This document shows, one piece after another, positions 55,861-64,000 of a stretch of 64,000 bases of DNA. Position 1 is the first letter of the stretch; every line of letters starts with the position of its first letter. The stretch spans positions 6,350,911 through 6,414,910 of the forward strand of contig CM054145.1 of NCBI GenBank assembly GCA_028751875.1, given 5' to 3'. The DNA comes from Rapana venosa (Eukaryota > Mollusca > Gastropoda > Neogastropoda > Muricidae). The notes under the pieces were generated by a model, which was given only the letters and a program-made list of their open reading frames with translations, had not been told where the DNA came from and made no database searches. Both the position numbers and the translations under genes were made by a program.

Positions 55861-56242
55861 CGCCAATACATGGAAAATAATGAGTACAACGTTAATCCTT
55901 AGGTGAGTACTCTAACATCCATAAATTATGCTAAAAATGGCTGCAGCTTAACAAAACTTGCGTCAAATATATGAACAATAAGATATACTTGCTTAATCAA
56001 TTACAAATGTCTAAATTACAAATGTCTAACTTGTCAGTGGTTTCCCAACGGTCCGCTAGACTATGGGATAGGTGAAGGGAAAAAAATAAGCAGGCATAAA
56101 CATGGTTTTGTGTGCATGCACAAACTCTGCCTGGACAAACCTGCGCTCGTGCGTGCACACGCTTCTAATGCTGGCACGCATTCAAACAATTCATTTACCA
56201 ACACTATTTTCCTATAACCCTCCCCCCCCTCCCCACTATTTT

Positions 56243-56372
56243 CCAAATTCAATGCCAAAGTCAGAAATGCTGGGCCTGAATTGTCAGGCGCTTAACAGCA
56301 GCGCAACGCAATTTCACTCATATTACAGAAAACGGTAGTTCCTGTCTCAGCATTCGAAGAATAATAATTTCA
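56243..56372 (+). mobile_element. SINE-C 3' half
   Basis: AAATGCTGGGCCTGAATTGT, CAGGCGCTTAACAGCAGCGC and TTCCTGTCTCAGCATTCGA with an AGAATAATAA tail. Confidence 0.8.
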
Positions 56373-56635
56373 AACTCACGAATCTTCAAATCAATTCTAG
56401 AATGTTTTGTTTTGCGAGGTGTTTTGTTTATAAAATGGATCTCTGTATCTTTTTGGATATGTTTTTCTATACAAGGCACAAACAATTTTACTGCAGACTG
56501 CCTAAATATCCTTTATCGCGATGTTCCACCAGGCTGAGAGGAGAATAAGGCATTGTTTGTCTGGCGATACCAGCAAAGATGTCATAGTTGGTCACTACAA
56601 ACAAGGTTTAGCTTTGAGGAATCGCGTTTGGTTTT
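56373..56635. other. Unannotated intronic sequence
   Basis: No repeat family or frame recognised. Confidence 0.35.
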
Positions 56636-56705
56636 TTATTTCTTTCCGCGGCTAGAGCTCCGAGGTTCAGCAATGGTGAATTTTTGCGTTTGCGACTGTT
56701 CCCCC
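56636..56705 (-). mobile_element. SINE-D 3' end fragment
   Basis: TTTCTTTCCGCGGCTAGAGC, TCCGAGGTTCAGCAATGGTG and TGCGTTTGCGACTGTTCC in reverse. C-rich/CT sequence follows. Confidence 0.75.
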
Positions 56706-56764
56706 CCTCTCTCCCTCTCTCTCCTCCCCCCCCCTTTTATTATTTCATTTTCATTTATTTATTT

Positions 56765-56994
56765 TTCATTTATACCACTTTAAGTCACGAGATTTCTCTG
56801 CGTGAAATTCAGGCTGCTCTCCCCGGGGAGAGCACGTCGCCACAAGAGCAGCGCCACCTTTTTTTTTTTTTTTTGGTCTGCAACTGTATTTCTTTCCCTA
56901 TTAGAGTGGCTTTTTTCTAAGAATTTTGCCAGGGACAACTCTCTTGTTGCCGTGGGTTCTTTTACGTGCGCTGCATAATTTTGTGTAACACACG

Positions 56995-57025
<31 letters not shown>

Positions 57026-57168
57026 TAGCGCCCAGACCACCACTCATGGTCTAATGGATGGGGGAAAAGTTGCGGGCCCAGACGGGATACGAACCACCGC
57101 ACACTTCCGACCCGGACTTTTCGCTTTCTAGACAGGCGCGTTACCTCTAGACCACCGATGATCCACTG
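56765..57168 (-). mobile_element. SINE-E, full-length copy
   Basis: Minus strand: GGTGGTCTAGAGGTAACGCG (tRNA A box) at ~57156-57136, GGTTCGTATCCCGTCTGGGC (B box) at ~57095, GTCTTTCGGATGAGACGATA (central block) at ~57025, GTAAAAGAACCCACGGCAAC, GTTGTCCCTGGCAAAATTCT, an (A)16 run, GGTGGCGCTGCTCTTGTGGC, GCTCTCCCCGGGGAGAGC (a perfect palindrome) and CTGAATTTCACGCAGAGAAA. About 400 bp. Confidence 0.88.
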
Positions 57169-57171
57169 GGT

Positions 57172-57455
57172 TTATTAAGGCAGCCGCATTTCGTCTTCGG
57201 GGATACCGCTCGGAAATGGAGCTGCCAATTTTGCCAGTCGGGAGGTACCTCCTGGCTTTTTCCCATGTTCAACTGTCGTGGGTTCTTTTGACGTGCACAA
57301 GTCCATTAAGCACACGGGTCTGACTGGTTAAGTGTCTCCTCCGAAAGACTTCAAGACATTCAGTTCGATTTTCCCGTCAAACTGGGAAGACAAAAAGGGC
57401 AAGGCTGTGAGAATCGAACCCAGAACCTCACCGTTTACTTGTTAGGCAGGTGAAA
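57172..57455 (-). mobile_element. SINE-F, full-length copy
   Basis: Minus strand: CACCTGCCTAACAAGTAAAC, GAGGTTCTGGGTTCGATTCT (B box) at ~57430-57410, GTCTTTCGGAGGAGACACTT (central block), GTCAAAAGAACCCACGACAG, GAGGTACCTCCCGACTGGC and CGAAGACGAAATGCGGCTGC. It abuts SINE-E head to tail. Confidence 0.85.
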
Positions 57456-57501
57456 GTCTATACCCGTCCTGCCACCTTCCTTCTTCATGGTCGACTCTCA
57501 T

Positions 57502-57570
57502 TTCATGTGTTATTATCATGTGTTATTATCATGTGTTATTATCATGTGTTATTATCATGTGTTATTATCA
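57502..57570 (+). repeat. 13-bp minisatellite
   Basis: CATGTGTTATTAT repeated about five times without variation. Confidence 0.97.
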
Positions 57571-57672
57571 TATGGTTTCTTCCACACCGCGGTTACCATT
57601 CTGGGTTGACCCCTTATGGGCTTAAAGGGCATGAATACAAGGAACGGACAGTAGACTAGGTTTTAAATCTTG

Positions 57673-59271
57673 TTTTAATCTGTTGAAATGACTATAAAAT
57701 CATGCGACCTTGATCCCATACCTGCTCCTGTTTTCTCACAATGCCTTCCACAACTTGTGCCTATTATCACTAAAATAGTAAACTCATCTCTTCAGTCAGG
57801 AAATTTTCCATCAGCTCTTAAAACAGCAATAGTCACACCTCTACTGAAAAAGCACGACCTCGATCCCAACATTCTGAAGAATTATAGGCCTGTCTCAAAC
57901 TTACCCTTTGTCTCTAAAGTACTAGAAAAAGGTGTTCTCAAACAGCTCAACAGTCACCTTCATTCCAATGATCTTCTTCCCACTTTTCAGTCTGCCTATC
58001 GCCCCACCCACAGCACCGAAACCACCCTAGTCCATACTTTAGATACACTTCTACTTGCTTCTGATGCAGGAAAAATCTCCATCCTCACTCTTCTTGACTT
58101 ATCTGCAGCCTTTGATACCATAGATCACTCAATTCTTCTTTCTCGCCTCCAAAATACGTTTGGTATTAATGGCACATCCCTCACCTGGTTTACTTCATAC
58201 CTCACAGACCGGTTCCAGAAAGTTATTGTAAACAAAATTCAATCAAAACCTGTCAAAATGGAATGTGGAGTCCCGCAGGGATCAGTCCTGGGCCCTGTTC
58301 TCTTTACTCTCTACACTGCTCCACTCTCACATATAATAAACAACCACCCTATTGATCATCATTTCTACGCCGATGATACTCAGCTTCAGTGCAGCGATAC
58401 TGTTGAAAACTTGCCTTCCCTCCTGACAAATATGTCCTACTGCCTTCAAGACATTCAAAACTGGATGACTCAGAACAAGTTACAACTTAATGCCGATAAA
58501 ACCGAAGCCATGCTCATAGGGACCCAACATAAACTTTCCTCTATCACAAAAACTTCAATAGAATTCGGCAATACGTCAGTTCCTTTGTCCAACTCTGTGA
58601 AGTATTTAGGAGTAGTTCTTGACAACACACTCTCTATGAAAAAATTCATCACCCAGACCTGCCAGTCTTGCTACTATCAATTACGGCGCATAAGCGCGAT
58701 TCGCAAGTATCTGTCCACTGATGCAACTTCCAAGCTTGTCACATCTCTCATTCTTTCACGTTTAGACTACTGTAATTCTCTTTTGGCTGGCCTACCAGCA
58801 TCATCTATCCACTCTCTTCAACGCATACAAAACTCTGCAGCTCGACTGGTCCTAAGAAAGAAAAAATCTGAACACATCACTCCTCTTCTGCGATCTCTTC
58901 ACTGGTTGCCTGTCTCACAAAGACTGGAGTATAAAATCAATACCCTCTGTTTCAAATGTCTCCACAAATCTGCACCCTCTTATCTCTGTAACTGTCTTCA
59001 CCTGTACACTCCATCCCGTTCCCTTCGTTCAGCCGCAGATACTTTGTGCTTTCGAACACCCAGATTCAAACAAACCACTGTTGGCCGTCGCTCCTTCTCT
59101 GTTTCTGGTCCATCCACCTGGAATGACCTCCCTCTTTCACTTCGTCAAAAGCCTTCACTTGATTCCTTCAAATCCAGCCTCAAAACACACTTATTTCCTA
59201 CCTGAGACTTTCCCCCCACATATCTGTCCCTAATTTTCAACAGCATCTTTCACCTTCTAAGTGTTGTTCCG

Positions 59272-59323
<52 letters not shown>

Positions 59324-59486
59324 CGTGTGCGTGCGTAGTGCGCACGCATGGATTTGAAATCTGTTGCTCATTATGTTTAAGGAGAGTTGCATGCCTGTAA
59401 ATGATTGAGTGCAAGCGCTTCGATTTGTTTGTTTTTTACAAGATTCAGCGCTATATAAATTCCATATATTATTATTATTATTATTA
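57673..59486 (+). mobile_element. L2-like non-LTR retrotransposon, 5'-truncated, youngest LINE copy
   Basis: 1.8-kb insertion in repeat-H. Right flank TTTAATCTTG (59487-59496) resembles the left flank TTTAAATCTTG (57662-57672); an alternative left copy TTTAATCT is at 57674-57681, so the duplication boundary is uncertain by ~10 bases. It contains the RT frame, a 3' UTR with (TG)n at ~59275-59330, and the terminal motif CAGCGCTATATAAATTCCAT followed by (ATT)n. The 5' end lies inside ORF2, typical of incomplete target-primed reverse transcription. Confidence 0.9.
57688..59205 (+). CDS. Reverse transcriptase (ORF2 C-terminal part) of an L2-like LINE
   Basis: 505 codons without a stop. The protein copies element RNA into DNA at a nicked chromosomal target in the nucleus. 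Visible landmarks by residue: NYRPVSNLP (66-73, finger), FQSAYRPTHSTE (~100-111), LLDLSAAFDTID (motif A, catalytic Asp 137), GVPQGSVLGPVLF (motif B, ~194-206), YADD (motif C, 227-230), WMTQNKLQLNADKTE, YLGVVLDN, then the thumb and tail (LSRLDYCNSLLAGLP, LHWLPVSQRLEYKI, FKSSLKTHLFPT). All palm aspartates are present. The endonuclease and ORF1 are missing, so the first ATG is only the first in-frame methionine of a truncated copy. Not expected to be autonomous. L2 placement within the CR1/L2/Jockey group is from motif wording, not phylogeny. Confidence 0.92.
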   Translation: MTIKSCDLDPIPAPVFSQCLPQLVPIITKIVNSSLQSGNFPSALKTAIVTPLLKKHDLDPNILKNYRPVSNLPFVSKVLEKGVLKQLNSHLHSNDLLPTFQSAYRPTHSTETTLVHTLDTLLLASDAGKISILTLLDLSAAFDTIDHSILLSRLQNTFGINGTSLTWFTSYLTDRFQKVIVNKIQSKPVKMECGVPQGSVLGPVLFTLYTAPLSHIINNHPIDHHFYADDTQLQCSDTVENLPSLLTNMSYCLQDIQNWMTQNKLQLNADKTEAMLIGTQHKLSSITKTSIEFGNTSVPLSNSVKYLGVVLDNTLSMKKFITQTCQSCYYQLRRISAIRKYLSTDATSKLVTSLILSRLDYCNSLLAGLPASSIHSLQRIQNSAARLVLRKKKSEHITPLLRSLHWLPVSQRLEYKINTLCFKCLHKSAPSYLCNCLHLYTPSRSLRSAADTLCFRTPRFKQTTVGRRSFSVSGPSTWNDLPLSLRQKPSLDSFKSSLKTHLFPT

Positions 59487-59587
59487 TTTAATCTTGCGCA
59501 GCTTTAATCGAGATTTAAAAACAAAACATTGACGAGATGGCAGCCCAGATATGGCCTCTTTGGTCGACACGGGGGCCTGTATAAGAA

Positions 59588-59910
59588 GGTAAAGGTAAAG
59601 GTGTCCCATAACCTGTGTGGTCGTAAGGGAGCAAGGCATCAGAGACCTCACTTCTCTAGGGGCCAGCATATTGAGGGCGGCGCCCATCTCCTCTCCCTCG
59701 CTGCTTTACCTTCCCTGACCCTTAAAGAGGGCAGGTATCTATTTACAGCTGGGTGAACTAGGGGGCAGTACTGAAGCCAAGGCGCGCAGACGGTGCCCCC
59801 CCCCCCCCCCCCATTCATTTGGTAACCACACTCGATGCTCCTTAACATTGGGTGGGGGGGGGGGGGGGGGGGAGAAGCGAGTGCTCTGACCACAGAGCTA
59901 TCCCGTCCCC
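59588..59910 (-). mobile_element. SINE-B nested in repeat-H, with target duplications
   Basis: Minus strand GGGGACGGGATAGCTCTGTG at the head. GTTAAGGAGCATCGAGTGTG and the following GGTTACCA retain the first part of the 5S-like segment, but GGATGGGTGACCG is replaced by a G/C run (59796-59812); another run lies at ~59857-59872. Tail (CTTTAC)n at the left. Flanks GGCCTGTATAA (59574-59584) and GGCCTATATAA (59913-59923) are an 11-bp duplication with one mismatch. Confidence 0.9.
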
Positions 59911-59960
59911 ATGGCCTATATAACCAACATGATTAGATTGGGATTGGGATTGGATCTGGT

Positions 59961-60088
59961 TTGCAAACTGATACCTGTTTGAAGAGAAAAAAACCAAACA
60001 AAAGCTAAAGGCAAGTTTCTTTACAAGGAAGTTGTTATCTAGCAGACACGTAGCGTTGATCCTCAGTCTACTAAGTCTGTTGTTGCTA

Positions 60089-60121
<33 letters not shown>

Positions 60122-60345
60122 TTGTTAGTAGTTACAGGACAGACGGATTTTCTTTGTACATAGTACCTCTCCTCTCACCCCGAACCCTGATCACTAGCCT
60201 ACCTACAAGGCAGAACAAACAAGACACCTTGAAAGCTAAGCCTGCTTGAAAGACTGGTTGACATTTTCAAGCGTTCTCTTCTTTAGGGGTAGTGTTCCTA
60301 TAATGACTTGTCTGTCAGCCTCTGTCTGTGTGTCTGCCCCTGTGT
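59961..60345. other. Unannotated intronic sequence with (GTT)n
   Basis: (GTT)n at ~60090-60125. No gene or repeat family seen. Confidence 0.45.
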
Positions 60346-60665
60346 CTTTCTCTTTCTAGAATTCTCTGTCTCTCTCTCTCTCTCTGTCTCTTTCCCTCTC
60401 ACTCTCTGTGTCTCTCTCTGTCTGTCACTCTCTCCCCTTTCATTTTTTCTGTCTGTCTCTCTCCCTCTCAATCTCTGTGTATCTCTCTGTCTATCTCTGT
60501 CTGTCTCTCTGTCCGTCTCTCTCTCCCCTTCCATTTTTTCTCTGTCTGTCTGTCGCTGTCTCTGTCTCTCTCTCTCCACCCTCTCTCCATCTTGTTCTCT
60601 CTCTTTCACCCTTGCTCTGTCTGTACGTCTCTTTCTCACTCTTTCTCTGTCTGTCTGTCTCTCCT
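60346..60665 (+). repeat. (TCTG)n/(TCTC)n tract
   Basis: Long degenerate pyrimidine-rich array with two near copies of CCCCTTCCATTTTTTCT-type segments (~60434 and ~60525). Frames here are artefacts. Confidence 0.93.
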
Positions 60666-60771
60666 TTTTTTGGGGGGGGGGAGGGGGGATGGGGTTATCT
60701 GCTCTGCACCTATGGCAATAGAGACATGGGAGGGGAACAACGAGGGTGGGGATGGAGAATAAAATTTTGTT

Positions 60772-61150
60772 TCTTCATTCCTCGGCTAGAGCTCCCAGAG
60801 TTCACCAATGGTGAGATTTTACGTATGCGACCGGTTTTTCGCCCACCATGAAGGTAGCCGCATTCCGACTTCTGGGATGTATGCTGGGTATGTTCGTGTT
60901 TCCTGTAACCCATCAAACACTGGAATGAATGATGGCTTTTTAACGTGTATATTTGGTCTTCTGCATATGTAAATACACGAAGGGAATAAAGGCACTGGCA
61001 GGTCTACACATGAAGTTGACCCGGGAGATCGTAAAAATAAAATCCCCACACTTACTTCACCTAACGCCGCGAAGATTCGAACCCACGACTTCATGGACCC
61101 ATGGGATTGAAATCGAACGATCTTAACCACTCGGCTACAGCGTCCGTCGG
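60772..61150 (-). mobile_element. SINE-D, full-length reference copy
   Basis: Minus strand: GACGGACGCTGTAGCCGAGT and GGTTAAGATCG (A box, ~61149-61119), ATTTCAATCCCATGGG, TCGTGGGTTCGAATCT (B box, 61090-61073), GGTCAACTTCATGTGTAGAC, ATATGCAGAAGACCAAATAT, ACACGAACATACCCAGCAT, AGTCGGAATGCGGCTACCTT, GGTCGCATACGTAAAATCTC and GAGCTCTAGCCGAGGAATGA, with a GAAGAAA end. The ~45-base A-to-B distance and the ATTTCAATCCCATGGG segment fit a Leu/Ser-type tRNA with a long variable arm. Confidence 0.88.
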
Positions 61151-61392
61151 AGAAATCTACTGATACTAAACATAGTATCCAATCCCATATAATACAATAC
61201 AATCCAACAGAATACAATGCAATAAAACACAAGGCCATACGACGCAACCTAACCCAATGCAATACAAGCCAACATCCCCCCTACCCCTCAAAATCACACA
61301 TAATAATACGATACAACACTAACAATGACTAAAACGCAACACGATACAATACGACGCAAAAAGACATAACGTAACCCAACACTTACGCGCAC
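61151..61392. other. AATAC-rich spacer
   Basis: Degenerate (AATACAATGC)-like sequence at ~61185-61380. No gene. Confidence 0.6.
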
Positions 61393-61752
<360 letters not shown>

Positions 61753-61804
61753 CCACCCACCTCACACTCCCCCCTCCCCTCATACACAAACACAGAGAGG
61801 TCAC

Positions 61805-61990
61805 CTGAAAGACGTAAGTGAGGGTGGTCAAGAAGCAGGTGAAGACGAAGCCACTGTCCACCACGGCTATGCCAGACAGGTAGGGGACAGAGGCCACCTT
61901 GCGGAACTTGGAGCGGGTGAAGACCAGGTAAGCCAGCAGGTTGCCCACCATGCCCACGGTGAAGATGACCGGGTCCCCGTAATACTTCAC
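61805..61990 (-). CDS. Rhodopsin-like orphan GPCR, upstream exon (TM1-TM2)
   Basis: 62 codons, phase 0 at both ends. TM1 reads PVIFTVGMVGNLLAYLVF, with the class-A asparagine in GNLLAY. An intracellular loop follows (TRSKFRKVAS). TM2 carries YLSGIAVVDSG, with the conserved LSxxxxD, then FVFTCFLTTLTYVFQ. Minus-strand acceptor: a CTTGTACCTGGCAG end immediately before GTG at 61990. Donor: CAG at 61807-61805 then GTGACC. Joined to 55639-54783 it gives Q then V-P-I-M-S-Q, a natural TM2-loop-TM3 continuation. The N-terminal extracellular domain and start codon must lie farther right; no start exon was found between 61991 and 64000. Same strand, GC richness and style as the downstream exon. Together the two exons give about 347 residues. 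Confidence 0.9.
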
Positions 61991-62284
61991 CTGCCAGGTA
62001 CAAGTCAAAGTCTCTCTCATCATTCCGTAAAGGGCAAATTACAATACTGATAGATACGCGCGCGCGTGTGTGTGGTATGTGCATGCATGCGTGCGTGCGT
62101 GCGTGTTTATTTGTAAATTCAATATCTGTTATTTGAATGAATATGTGTGTGTGTGTTTAACAAATGTTACCTTGTATCATATGCATTCATTTCTATGTCT
62201 GTACTCTCCTATTTTCTTAAATATGTTTTAATCACTGCAAAGCAAATTTCCTTTAAACAGAGGACAATAAAGGAATTGAATCGA

Positions 62285-62420
62285 ATTGAATTGATTTTAA
62301 GTGGTTGCATGCGTGTGAATGGTTTGAATGTTAGTGCTATTTGTTTGCTTTTCAAGATTCGGCGCAACATAAATTCGATGCACTATGATGATAATGATGA
62401 TGATTATTATTATCATGCTT
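62285..62420 (+). mobile_element. L2-like LINE 3' tail, decayed
   Basis: TTTTCAAGATTCGGCGCAAC and ATAAATTCGATGCACTATG correspond to the ACAAGATTCAGCGCTATATA end of the LINE at 59440-59470. A (GAT)n/(ATT)n tail follows. Confidence 0.65.
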
Positions 62421-62438
62421 CTTTTTCTTCTTCTTCTT

Positions 62439-62469
<31 letters not shown>

Positions 62470-62520
62470 TTACTATTATTATTTTTATTATTATCATCTT
62501 TATCATCATCATCATCATTT
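62405..62520 (+). repeat. (TTC)n/(ATT)n/(ATC)n microsatellite
   Basis: About 16 TTC units followed by ATT and ATC units. Confidence 0.97.
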
Positions 62521-62674
62521 CTGTTCTGTAGTTGTTGGATATTCCACAAGCTTAACACGCTTAGGAGTAGTAGGTGGTAGTGGTGGGTGGGTGGGGTGGG
62601 AGTGGTGGTGGTGGTGGTGGGGATTCGATTAGAACGTATATGCATGTATCACTATATCACACTTAGGAATCACA

Positions 62675-63235
62675 GTGAATCGGGAGAAAAAAGGAGGAGG
62701 ACGAGGGGAAGAAAAGGAGGAGGATGGAAAGAGGGGAAAGGAGAAAGAGGGGGAAGAGGAAAGTAGGAGAGGAAGGAGAAACAGGAGAAGTAGAAGGATA
62801 AAGAGAAGGGAAAAGAAAGACGAGAAGGAGAAAGAAGAGGAGTAGAAGAAAGAGAAAGAAGTAGAAGAAGGGGAAACAGGAGAGGAAGAAGGATAAAAAG
62901 AAGGGAAAGTAGGAGAAAGAGGAGAAGGATAAAAAAGTAGGAGAAAGAGGAGAAGGATAAAAAAAGAAGAGAAATTTAAAAGAAAGAGGTGAAGAAGAAG
63001 GAAAAAAGAAGGAAAACTAGAAGGAGAAAGAGGAGAAGAAGAAAGACAAAAATAGGGAAAGTAGGAGAAAGGAGAGAAGGAGAAAAGGGGAAATGAAAGA
63101 ACACACAGAAGGAAAAGTAGAAGAAGGAGAAAGAGGAGAAGGAGAAGATAAGAAGAAGGAGAAAGAGGAGAACGAGGCGAAAAAGGAGGAGGAGAAGAAG
63201 AAGAAGAAAGAAGAGGAGGAGAAGAAGTTCACCTG
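62675..63235 (+). repeat. ~560-bp polypurine tract
   Basis: Almost only A and G, in degenerate GGAGAAAGAG units. It is the mirror in composition of the polypyrimidine tract at 1846-2830. Charged or Ser/Phe frames are artefacts. Confidence 0.95.
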
Positions 63236-63240
63236 TTCAC

Positions 63241-63290
63241 ATAATAATAATAAATAATAATAATGTATGGAATTTATATAGCGCCAACAT
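63241..63290 (-). mobile_element. L2-like LINE terminal motif
   Basis: (AAT)n followed by AATGTATGGAATTTATATAG and CGCC. About 50 bases only. Confidence 0.75.
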
Positions 63291-63590
63291 TCTCTTCTGT
63301 CTTCAGTCTTTCTGAAGGAGTATCCGAAAGAGAAGGTAGAAGGAGGAAGAAAAGAAGGAGCAGAAGGGGGGATGGGGTGGTGGTGGAGAGATGGGAGGAA
63401 AAGTTATAAAGGCTTTACCTAAAGATATCTAAATAGTACCCTCGCAATAACGATCATTTTGATTGCCTTGCTTATTTGATTATCTATTGATAACTAATGA
63501 TAGCAATAAACACAAGCCGCATTATCAACAGAGGAAATAGTAAAAAAAAAAAAGAAAGAACAACGTTTGGTAATAGTCACACTCCAAAAT
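63291..63590. other. Unannotated, no gene seen
   Basis: Purine-rich to ~63410, then AT-rich unique sequence. Confidence 0.4.
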
Positions 63591-63895
63591 AAAAAAGACA
63601 TCCAGTTGACTACTTCTCACACTCACACACTCGCAAATGCAGTTCACCCATATATACGGACCTGCGCACGCAAGCAGTCAAACAGATAAAGAGACACACA
63701 CGCAGATACATACACACAGAGATATTGACACAGATTGAAACAGACAGATGTGTACACACATACATACAGATGGAAAGGTAGACAGACACACAGACAAACA
63801 GATACACGCACACTCACATTTGGAAATGAACATTTGGAGAAAAAAAAGACTCACTTTGATACCCACCCACCCTCACACACACACACACACACACA

Positions 63896-63934
<39 letters not shown>

Positions 63935-63935
63935 G
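63591..63935 (+). repeat. (CA)n, (GACA)n and (CT)n microsatellites
   Basis: CA/GACA-rich to ~63800, CA at 63870-63898, CT at 63899-63931. Confidence 0.93.
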
Positions 63936-64000
63936 AGTCGTAATCTTCACGAATAAAAGGGGAAGAGATGAGTTTTGACAGATGATTTTGAAGATAGAAC

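Larger units (their letters stand above)
57590..59960 (+). repeat. Repeat-H host copy carrying two insertions
   Basis: Pieces at 57590-57672 (TTCTGGGTTGACCCCTTATG, GACAGTAGACTAGG), 59487-59587 (GAGATGGCAGCCCAGATATG) and 59911-59960 (ATTAGATTGGGATTGGG) are contiguous at 21830-22045. The gaps hold an L2-like LINE and a SINE-B. Confidence 0.82.

Noticed and set aside
60308..60851. Leu/Ser/Cys-rich frames of ~140 codons
   Set aside because: They are translations of the TCTG/TCTC tract.

Overview
The window is eukaryotic, repeat-dominated intergenic and intronic DNA, most likely from a lophotrochozoan and plausibly a marine gastropod mollusc. The evidence is a split, GC-rich rhodopsin-like GPCR, several tRNA-derived SINE families with internal Pol III boxes, L2-, RTE-, Rex1- and I-like LINE fragments, and very dense (CA)n, (GA)n, (TCTA)n and poly(C)/poly(G) microsatellites. 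The organism is inferred from repeat style and gene structure, not from a database match.

Layout. 1-3.2 kb: SINE pieces and a 1-kb polypyrimidine tract. 3.2-12.5 kb: one satellite field of a ~22-bp monomer (CACGTACACTACTAACTCCC) that switches strand about 16 times at recurrent palindromic junctions, with a possible ~3.3-kb higher-order period. 12.5-13.85 kb: a poor-looking island with stretched homopolymers, followed by a 500-base assembly gap (13854-14353). 14.35-15.8 kb: the 3' end of a LINE with an RNase H domain. 16-54 kb: a mosaic of SINEs, LINE relics, minisatellites (notably 71/74 bp at 19.4-20.25 kb and 30 bp at 48 kb) and simple repeats. 54.8-62 kb: the only host protein-coding gene I can support, a minus-strand GPCR with two recognisable exons (61805-61990, TM1-2; 54783-55639, TM3 to stop) separated by a 6.2-kb intron. 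That intron holds the best LINE copy in the window (505-codon open reverse transcriptase frame at 57688-59205) and a stack of nested SINEs. 62-64 kb: LINE tails, a polypurine tract and microsatellites.

Repeat families, labelled locally. SINE-A: ~350 bp, tRNA head, A-rich GAATAAAA tail. SINE-B: ~290 bp, tRNA-like A-box segment fused to a 5S-rRNA-like segment. SINE-C: ~325 bp, three conserved hairpins, GAC/GAA tail. SINE-D: ~380 bp, class II (Leu/Ser-like) tRNA head. SINE-E: ~400 bp. SINE-F: ~260 bp. SINE-G: tRNA-like head joined directly to the 3' tail of the resident L2-like LINE. Repeat-H: an older ~200-bp repeat used as an insertion target. A, E and F share a central block, and D and F share a second block, so the families look like modular recombinants.

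Several nested insertions with visible target-site duplications give a relative chronology. No operons, CRISPR arrays, rRNA genes or functional tRNA genes were found. The main candidates for novelty are the palindromic satellite, the tRNA/5S chimeric SINE-B and the hairpin-rich SINE-C.
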